Shown here one piece after another: positions 8,193 through 11,606 of a stretch of DNA of 11,606 bases (position 1 is the stretch's first letter; the number at the start of each line of letters is the position of its first letter). Source of the stretch: Bacillota bacterium (GTDB lineage Bacteria > Bacillota > Clostridia > Christensenellales > CAG-138); the NCBI GenBank assembly GCA_023396535.1, contig JAEWWD010000167.1:1-11606 (forward strand), in the 5' to 3' direction. The position numbers and the translations under genes are program-made. The notes below the pieces were generated by a model, which made no database searches, had not been told where the DNA came from, and saw only the letters and a list, made by a program, of their open reading frames with translations.

Positions 8193-8303
8193 AGGGGGCG
8201 CGGGGAGTCGAAGCAGCGCGCCTCCTGTGGAGGGTGAAGCGCTGCGAAAGACCAGTGAGCAAAGGAACCCAAGGAAGCGCCTTTGGCGCAACGCGGGGCG
8301 ACT
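8193..8303 (+). repeat. Repeat R2, copy B, with a 39-nt hairpin insertion
   Basis: The core 8248-8303 is the inverted partner of 895-950 (51 of 56 identical). The G-rich flank 8193-8208 also matches copy A. Between flank and core, copy B has 39 extra bases (8209-8247) that copy A lacks. In this copy one base of the CCAAAGG/CCTTTGG hairpin is mismatched, while GCGCC/GGCGC is intact. Confidence 0.75.
8213..8245 (+). other. Nested hairpin inserted in R2 copy B
   Basis: The outer arms GCAGCGC/GCGCTGC pair over 7 bp. Inside, CCTCC and GGAGG pair around TGT. The whole hairpin lies within the 39 bases that copy A lacks, so it was gained here or lost there. Confidence 0.6.
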
Positions 8304-8336
8304 ATTGCGAACTGTGAAGGCCCTCCCACTTTATAA

Positions 8337-8418
8337 TAAAAAAATATCTCGTCGCCGGCCGCGACGGCCCGCAGGCCTAGTGCCCGAGGCGTCTCCCGCC
8401 GAGGGCAAAGGCGGCGAT
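8337..8418 (-). terminator. Branched GC-rich structure after thpR, likely terminator
   Basis: TCGCCG (8352-8357) pairs with CGGCGA (8412-8417) and encloses two hairpins: a short stem at 8358-8368 (GCCG/CGGC) and 8381-8407 (GCCC and GGCG paired with CGCC and GGGC, with a symmetric GA/GA internal loop as read on the plus strand). On the minus strand, the direction of thpR, the structure is followed by GATATTTTTTTATT. The gap between stem and T-run is about 6 nt. The minus-strand ends GTATCGCCGCC and GGCGACGA, then the T-run, resemble hairpin 1 of repeat R1, so this may be a diverged R1 relative. Confidence 0.45.
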
Positions 8419-8425
8419 ACCTTGT

Positions 8426-8962
8426 TTAAAAATTCGCCTTGTGGAGGGGAGAATACACCATCCGCCCCCGCACATTCCTGCTCTCAAACAACACAAGCTG
8501 GCTGGCCGTAAACGCCGCGCCCGACCCGGTGATGGGGAACTCCATCTCGGGCACACTGGAGCCGTGCGTCAGCTCCCGCGCCAGCGTGATGTGCGGCGTC
8601 AGCCGCTTTTGCTCGCAGGCGAACCCGTGCGCGCGCAGCGCGGCGGTCAGCGTCTCATGCAGGCGGTACAGCTCGTCCATATCCCCCGATAGCCCGATGT
8701 AACCCGTGCGCGCCCTGCCGCGCGCAAAGCTTCCGTAGTCCGAAAGCCGCAGCACAAACGGGTGTATGCCGCGCACTGCCTCGTCGCAGGCGAGCGCCGC
8801 CCCCGCCATATCCGCGCTTTCTCCTATAAAATGCAGCGTAATATGGAAATTCTCGGAGGGAACAAAGCGCCCCTCGGGGCAAACGCCCATAAGGCGCTGT
8901 TGGGCGGCTGAAAGTTCCCGCCGCACGTCGGGCGGCAGGGGGATGGCGATAAACAGGCGCAT
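8426..8962 (-). CDS. thpR: RNA 2',3'-cyclic 3'-phosphodiesterase (ThpR/LigT family)
   Basis: Member of the 2H phosphoesterase superfamily, once called 2'-5' RNA ligase. Family members open 2',3'-cyclic phosphates at RNA ends, and some join or split 2'-5' linkages; the physiological substrate in bacteria is unclear. 178 residues, the usual length. The N terminus MRLFIAIPLPPDVRREL is typical. The two catalytic H-x-T motifs are complete: H40-I-T42 (HITLHFIG) and H124-I-T126 (PHITLAR), so the enzyme should be active. The ATG at 8960-8962 has GGAGG 8 nt upstream and an extended -10 promoter behind it. It stands alone, divergent from the HPr-like gene, and is separated from addB by repeat-rich DNA and a likely terminator. 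Cytoplasmic; no signal peptide. Confidence 0.93.
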   Translation of the reverse strand: MRLFIAIPLPPDVRRELSAAQQRLMGVCPEGRFVPSENFHITLHFIGESADMAGAALACDEAVRGIHPFVLRLSDYGSFARGRARTGYIGLSGDMDELYRLHETLTAALRAHGFACEQKRLTPHITLARELTHGSSVPEMEFPITGSGAAFTASQLVLFESRNVRGRMVYSPLHKANF

Positions 8963-8991
8963 GATTAAAACCTCCGTTCGCGGGTATGTAT

Positions 8992-9000
8992 ATTATAGCA
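8992..9000 (-). promoter_or_regulatory. Extended -10 promoter of thpR
   Basis: TGCTATAAT on the minus strand is a perfect -10 with the TGn extension. No good -35 is found at 16 to 18 nt (CATTCC/CCATTC), which is acceptable for an extended -10 promoter. Transcription would begin close to 8985, just before the GGAGG ribosome binding site, giving a very short leader. Confidence 0.6.
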
Positions 9001-9039
9001 CAGGCTTGGTCCAGGAATGGAACGAATGTCAGAATTTAC

Positions 9040-9068
9040 TTGACAGGACGTGCGGACTATGGTAAATA
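9040..9068 (+). promoter_or_regulatory. Sigma-A type promoter of the HPr-like gene
   Basis: Perfect TTGACA (9040-9045), 17-nt spacer, TAAATA (9063-9068; four of six match TATAAT). Divergent from the thpR promoter within one 158-bp intergenic region, so a regulator binding there could affect both genes. The leader to the ATG at 9121 is about 45 nt. Confidence 0.7.
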
Positions 9069-9120
9069 TTTTAGCTAGGGTATCAGGTTTGATCGATGAA
9101 CGGCGAAAGGAGTGAATGCC

Positions 9121-9354
9121 ATGAAGATCAAGAACATCAATAACCCCAAACGTTTTTTTGAGGTGCTCAGCGAGTGCAAAGGCCGCGTGGAACTCGTCAC
9201 CTCAGAAGGCGACAGGCTCAACCTCAAGAGCGCGCTGTGCCAGTACATCGCCCTGACGCAGATGTTTAAGGATGCGCGTATCGACGACGTGGAGCTCATC
9301 GTCTCCGAACCCGAGGATTTCAACAGGCTGCTGGAGTTTCTGGTACGCGGTTAA
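9121..9354 (+). CDS. Small HPr-like protein lacking the phospho-histidine
   Basis: 77 residues; ATG chosen because AAAGGAG (9106-9112) lies 8 nt upstream, while the in-frame GTG at 9112 overlaps that site. I recall similar 75-80-residue clostridial proteins carrying an automatic 'polyA polymerase' label, but no nucleotidyltransferase motif (GS...DxD) is present. The apparent order of secondary structure matches HPr of the sugar phosphotransferase system: strand 1-6, helix 8-19, strand 22-27, strand 32-35, helix 37-49, strand 56-63, helix 64-76. DRLNLKSAL (31-39) aligns with the HPr segment VNLKSI that holds regulatory Ser46; here it is S37. The HPr active-site block (GLHARPA) is replaced by NINNPKRFF with no histidine, so it cannot carry phosphate the usual way. 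A regulatory or binding role is inferred. It has its own promoter and terminator. Confidence 0.85.
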   Translation: MKIKNINNPKRFFEVLSECKGRVELVTSEGDRLNLKSALCQYIALTQMFKDARIDDVELIVSEPEDFNRLLEFLVRG

Positions 9355-9368
9355 TTCTCAACTGAAAA

Positions 9369-9387
9369 GTCGGCCCTGGGCGCCGAC
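9369..9387 (+). other. Hairpin just after the HPr-like gene
   Basis: GTCGGC and GCCGAC pair over 6 bp around CCTGGGC. It is followed by CTGATTTAAAAAAG rather than a T-run, so it may protect the 3' end of the message, while termination occurs at the next hairpin. Confidence 0.4.
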
Positions 9388-9405
9388 CTGATTTAAAAAA
9401 GATAC

Positions 9406-9437
9406 GCGGAAGGTATACACCCTCCGCTTTTTTATTT
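9406..9437 (+). terminator. Intrinsic terminator of the HPr-like gene
   Basis: GCGGAAGGT pairs with ACCCTCCGC (one mismatch) around ATAC and is followed directly by TTTTTTATTT. It lies about 50 bp after the stop codon. Confidence 0.85.
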
Positions 9438-9637
9438 GCGTGATAAACAGGCCGCCCGCGAAAGGAATCCCTCTCAGAGGGCTTTCCCAATACGCTACCC
9501 GGGCGCGGACGCACGCTCTTAGCATTTCCCATCCGGGCCGCTTGTTTTTTACATTTGTACTTAAATATGTAGGGCGCAAAGCGGCATACGTTTCATTTGC
9601 GGAAATATCGCGTTGAAAGCCAGCAATATTCCGTCTT
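9438..9637. other. Gene-free stretch with one nested hairpin
   Basis: No convincing gene on either strand. The clearest structure is 9460-9486: GAAAG/CTTTC outside and CCCTCT/AGAGGG inside with a 1-base loop as drawn (a 3-base loop if the last pair opens). TACATTTGTA occurs at 9550-9559 and again shortly downstream near 9666; this may be chance. The open frames on the minus strand here lack ribosome binding sites and cross the terminator. Confidence 0.4.
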
Positions 9638-9665
9638 TTCACAGCATATATAAAAAAGGTATACT
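9638..9665 (+). promoter_or_regulatory. Promoter candidate for a possible small RNA
   Basis: TTCACA (9638-9643; five of six match TTGACA), 16-nt A/T-rich spacer, TATACT (9660-9665; five of six match TATAAT). No coding frame follows on this strand for 370 bp until glmU. Confidence 0.5.
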
Positions 9666-9671
9666 ACATTT

Positions 9672-9922
9672 GTAAAGCATCGTATCGCGTTGCCGGCCCG
9701 GCGGGTTACGCCGCCGCGCGCCGCGGGGAGTATGGAATACTTCCCTTTCTGTATCAAGCGGGAGTACGAGGCCCCATTTGCAAACTGTCCGCCGGAGAAA
9801 CATGGGATGATGCCCTTTCATGGTTCAGGCTGCCCGGCAGGCAGGAAATGAGCGGCTTCTATCCATAACGGCGCGGCATCGCCGTAACTGCCGCCGGTAA
9901 AGTACGCTTTACCGGCGGTTTT
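9672..9922 (+). ncRNA. Possible small RNA or leader RNA of about 250 nt
   Basis: It is bounded by the promoter candidate at 9638-9665 and the strong intrinsic hairpin at 9891-9922, with no plausible ORF between. Several hairpins fall inside: CGGCG/CGCCG around position 9700, GGGGAGTAT/ATACTTCCC at 9725-9745 (9 bp, loop GGA), CTGCC/GGCAG near 9830, and ACGGCG/CGCCGT at 9868-9885. I compared it by eye with SRP RNA, 6S-like, c-di-GMP, guanidine and cobalamin elements and saw no match. It could be a free small RNA or a leader with an attenuator ahead of glmU. Existence is inferred only. Confidence 0.35.
9891..9922 (+). terminator. Strong hairpin with short T-run upstream of glmU
   Basis: CCGCCGGTAAAG pairs perfectly with CTTTACCGGCGG (12 bp) around TACG and is followed by TTTTG. 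The T-run is short, but the stem is very stable. No gene on the plus strand ends just before it, which is why a small RNA or attenuator is proposed. Confidence 0.65.
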
Positions 9923-9973
9923 GTCATAGCCCATCTACAAAGTCCTGTGTTTCTAACCGTTCCCGCATTTCTG

Positions 9974-10002
9974 TTTCATTTTCCTGCCTTGGGGTGTATA
10001 CT
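9974..10002 (+). promoter_or_regulatory. Weak promoter candidate for glmU
   Basis: TATACT (9997-10002) is a fair -10; the box 17 nt upstream, TTTCAT (9974-9979), is a poor -35. If used, the leader before the glmU ATG is about 30 nt. Without it, glmU would depend on reading through the hairpin at 9891-9922. Confidence 0.35.
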
Positions 10003-10040
10003 TTTATAACAAAACGGCTGAACGATGGAGGAGGTAGCTT

Positions 10041-11426
10041 ATGCAGAAGCCAGTGATCACCATATTGCTTGCCGGGGGCGAAGGTACGCGCATGCATTCG
10101 GATACGCCCAAGGCGCTGCATACGCTGTGCGGGCTTCCCATGCTGGATTGGGTGCTGCGGGCGGCGCGCATTCCCGGCGCGGACGGGGCGGAGCCGCCCA
10201 TCGCCATCGTCAGCCAGGGAGCGGAGCAGATCAAAGCACATTACGGCGACAGGCTTCGCTATGTGGAGCAGCAGCATCGCCGCGGCACGGGCGCGGCGCT
10301 CTTGGGAGCGCGCGAACTGCTCGCGGGCAAGACGGGGCGCGTTCTCGTGCTCGCTGCGGATATCCCCATGCTAAGCGCGGATACGCTCGCGGCGCTTGCC
10401 GCTTTGAATTGCAGCGCGGCCGTGCTGACCGCTACGCTTTCGGACCCGTCGGGCCATGGGCGCGTACTGCGCGCAGCCGGCAGGGAATTCACGGGCGTGG
10501 CCGAAGAGGAGGATCTCACCCCGGAGCAGCAGGGGATCCACGAGGTTCGCGTTTCGGCCTATTGCTTCGATATCGCCGTGCTTCTTCCCGTACTCGACGA
10601 ACTCAATCAGGAGATCGGCCAGGGGGAACTGAGCATGGGCGGCGTACTTTCTGCCCTCAAAGAGCGGGGAATATGCGTTTCCACTCTCTCCGTATCGCCC
10701 GAGGAGGCCATGGGCGTCAACGATCGCGCGCAGCTTGCGGCCTGTACGGCGGCGCTGCGCCGCCGCATCAACCGGGCGCATATGCTTTCGGGCGTAACGC
10801 TCATCGACCCGGAAGCGACGTATATCGACGCGACGGTCAAAATTGGCCGGGATTGCACCATATACCCCGGCGTTGTGCTCGAGGGCAACACCGTCATAGG
10901 CGAGGGCACCACGCTCTACCCCGCCTGCCGCATCGTGGACAGCCACATAGGCCGCTTCTGCGCCGCGCAGGGCGTCGTGGCGCGCGACGCCGTGGTGGGC
11001 GACCGCGTCACGCTGGGGCCGTACGTCAACCTCAGGCCGGGCGCGCATCTGCACGATTTCGTGAAGGTGGGCAATTACATAGAGGTCAAGAATTCCGTGG
11101 TGGGGGAAGGCAGCAAGCTGCCGCACCTCTCCTACATCGGCGACGGCGACGTGGGCAAGCGCGTCAACCTGGGCTGCGGCACCGTGTTCGTCAATTACGA
11201 CGGGTATAAAAAGCACCGCACCGTGATCGGGGACGACGCGTTCATAGGCTGCCACACCAGCCTCGTCGCGCCCGTAAAGGTGGGCGCGGGCGCGTTTACG
11301 GCGGCGGGCTCCGTCATTACGGAGGATGTACCGCCGGATACGCTGGCCATCGCCCGCGCAAAGCAGGTCAACAAGCTCAACTATGTTGCGAAGCTGCGCG
11401 TCAAGCGCGGCGAAACGCAGGAATAA
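10041..11426 (+). CDS. glmU: Bifunctional UDP-GlcNAc pyrophosphorylase / glucosamine-1-P acetyltransferase
   Basis: Makes UDP-GlcNAc for peptidoglycan: acetylates glucosamine-1-phosphate, then couples it to UTP. 461 residues, the usual length. N-terminal uridyltransferase: LAGGEGTRM (10-18; most relatives have LAAG), PK (23-24), GTG (82-84), D107 (AADIP) and N227 (GVNDR), the Mg ligands. C-terminal left-handed beta helix from about 250, with R332 (LRPG), K350, H362, Y365, N376 and NYDG (385-388), equivalent to the E. coli acetyltransferase residues. Odd: where E. coli has N169-T-G, this protein has R170-V-S, and where it has Y-x-T-D it has S198-M-G-G, so the sugar pocket of the first domain is altered. 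Start: GGAGGAGGT 5 nt before the ATG. The prs gene that often follows glmU in Bacillota is absent; terminators follow. Confidence 0.95.
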   Translation: MQKPVITILLAGGEGTRMHSDTPKALHTLCGLPMLDWVLRAARIPGADGAEPPIAIVSQGAEQIKAHYGDRLRYVEQQHRRGTGAALLGARELLAGKTGRVLVLAADIPMLSADTLAALAALNCSAAVLTATLSDPSGHGRVLRAAGREFTGVAEEEDLTPEQQGIHEVRVSAYCFDIAVLLPVLDELNQEIGQGELSMGGVLSALKERGICVSTLSVSPEEAMGVNDRAQLAACTAALRRRINRAHMLSGVTLIDPEATYIDATVKIGRDCTIYPGVVLEGNTVIGEGTTLYPACRIVDSHIGRFCAAQGVVARDAVVGDRVTLGPYVNLRPGAHLHDFVKVGNYIEVKNSVVGEGSKLPHLSYIGDGDVGKRVNLGCGTVFVNYDGYKKHRTVIGDDAFIGCHTSLVAPVKVGAGAFTAAGSVITEDVPPDTLAIARAKQVNKLNYVAKLRVKRGETQE

Positions 11427-11444
11427 GTATTATTAACCAACTAT

Positions 11445-11473
11445 AGCCGCCAATGCGTTTGGTATTGGCGGCT
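11445..11473 (+). other. Hairpin directly after glmU
   Basis: AGCCGCCAAT pairs perfectly with ATTGGCGGCT (10 bp) around a 9-nt loop, 18 bp after the stop codon. It lacks a T-run, so it probably protects the mRNA 3' end rather than stopping transcription. Confidence 0.5.
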
Positions 11474-11478
11474 CAGGC

Positions 11479-11520
11479 CATCGGCAAAGAAGTCCTGCGG
11501 ACTTTGCCGATGAGTTTTTT
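11479..11520 (+). terminator. Intrinsic terminator of glmU
   Basis: CATCGGCAAAG pairs with CTTTGCCGATG (11 bp); the inner TCC/GGA may extend the stem around TGC. It is followed by AGTTTTTT. The T-run on the plus strand fits glmU. Confidence 0.85.
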
Positions 11521-11580
11521 CGCGCATTTTTGCTGTTCGGCTCTTTCATTCTGAAAGAGGCTGTCACAGCAAAAAGCGCG
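11521..11580. other. 60-bp nested inverted repeat after the glmU terminator
   Basis: The outer arms CGCGC-TTTTTGCTGT (11521-11536, one bulged A) pair with ACAGCAAAAAGCGCG (11566-11580). The inner arms CTCTTTCA/TGAAAGAG (11541-11548, 11552-11559) enclose a 3-nt loop. It could form a cruciform or long RNA hairpin. The remaining 26 bases to the window edge hold only a short GGTG/CACC pair. Confidence 0.55.
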
Positions 11581-11606
11581 CAAGGTGTCATTTTTCACCG
11601 CACATG

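Noticed and set aside
8008..8262. 84-codon minus-strand frame ending at the upstream addB ATG
   Set aside because: Tempting because its stop overlaps an ATG, but that ATG is not the likely addB start, no ribosome binding site precedes the frame, and its first part lies in repeat R2 copy B.
9358..9821. Minus-strand frames of 94 and 60 codons (and 70 codons at 9320-9532)
   Set aside because: No ribosome binding sites or recognisable motifs. The first crosses the terminator of the HPr-like gene, and the second lies opposite the hairpins of the possible small RNA.

Overview
The window is 11.6 kb of a GC-rich bacterial chromosome. The gene set (AddAB instead of RecBCD, GlnRS, GlmU, a small HPr-like protein), TTGACA-type promoters and AAAGGAG/GGAGG ribosome binding sites point to a Bacillota, most likely a high-GC member of Clostridia. 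I cannot name the genus from the sequence. Coding DNA is very GC-rich (41 to 48 G+C in three 60-base lines I counted inside addAB). Two intergenic stretches are much poorer in GC (19 to 23 of 60 around 601-840; 24 to 26 of 60 around 8041-8160).

Left to right: the 5' end of glnS leaves the left edge on the minus strand, with a clear promoter. Next comes a 950-bp gap that holds one AT-rich orphan ORF and three copies of a double-hairpin repeat (called R1 here), plus one copy of a second repeat (R2). Then addB and addA, a minus-strand operon with overlapping genes, fill 1201-7996. A second repeat-bearing gap (8012-8425) separates them from thpR (minus). thpR and a 77-residue HPr-like gene (plus) diverge from a 158-bp shared promoter region. 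A 690-bp gap follows, with a terminator and a promoter/terminator pair that could frame a small RNA of about 250 nt. glmU (plus) and its terminators end the window.

The genes are mostly housekeeping: glutamine tRNA charging, double-strand-break resection, RNA 2',3'-cyclic phosphate or 2'-5' ligation chemistry, and UDP-GlcNAc synthesis for the cell wall. They do not form one pathway. No mobile-element protein, CRISPR array or tRNA was found.

The parts worth a second look are: (1) R1, whose two hairpins keep pairing through compensatory changes between copies; (2) R2, 51 of 56 bases identical over 7 kb, with a hairpin inserted in one copy; (3) the small protein at 9121-9354, which matches the HPr fold order and keeps the NLKS serine site but lacks the phosphorylated histidine; (4) a GlmU whose uridyltransferase pocket has lost the usual N-T-G and T-D residues while its acetyltransferase site is intact; (5) the possible small RNA upstream of glmU.
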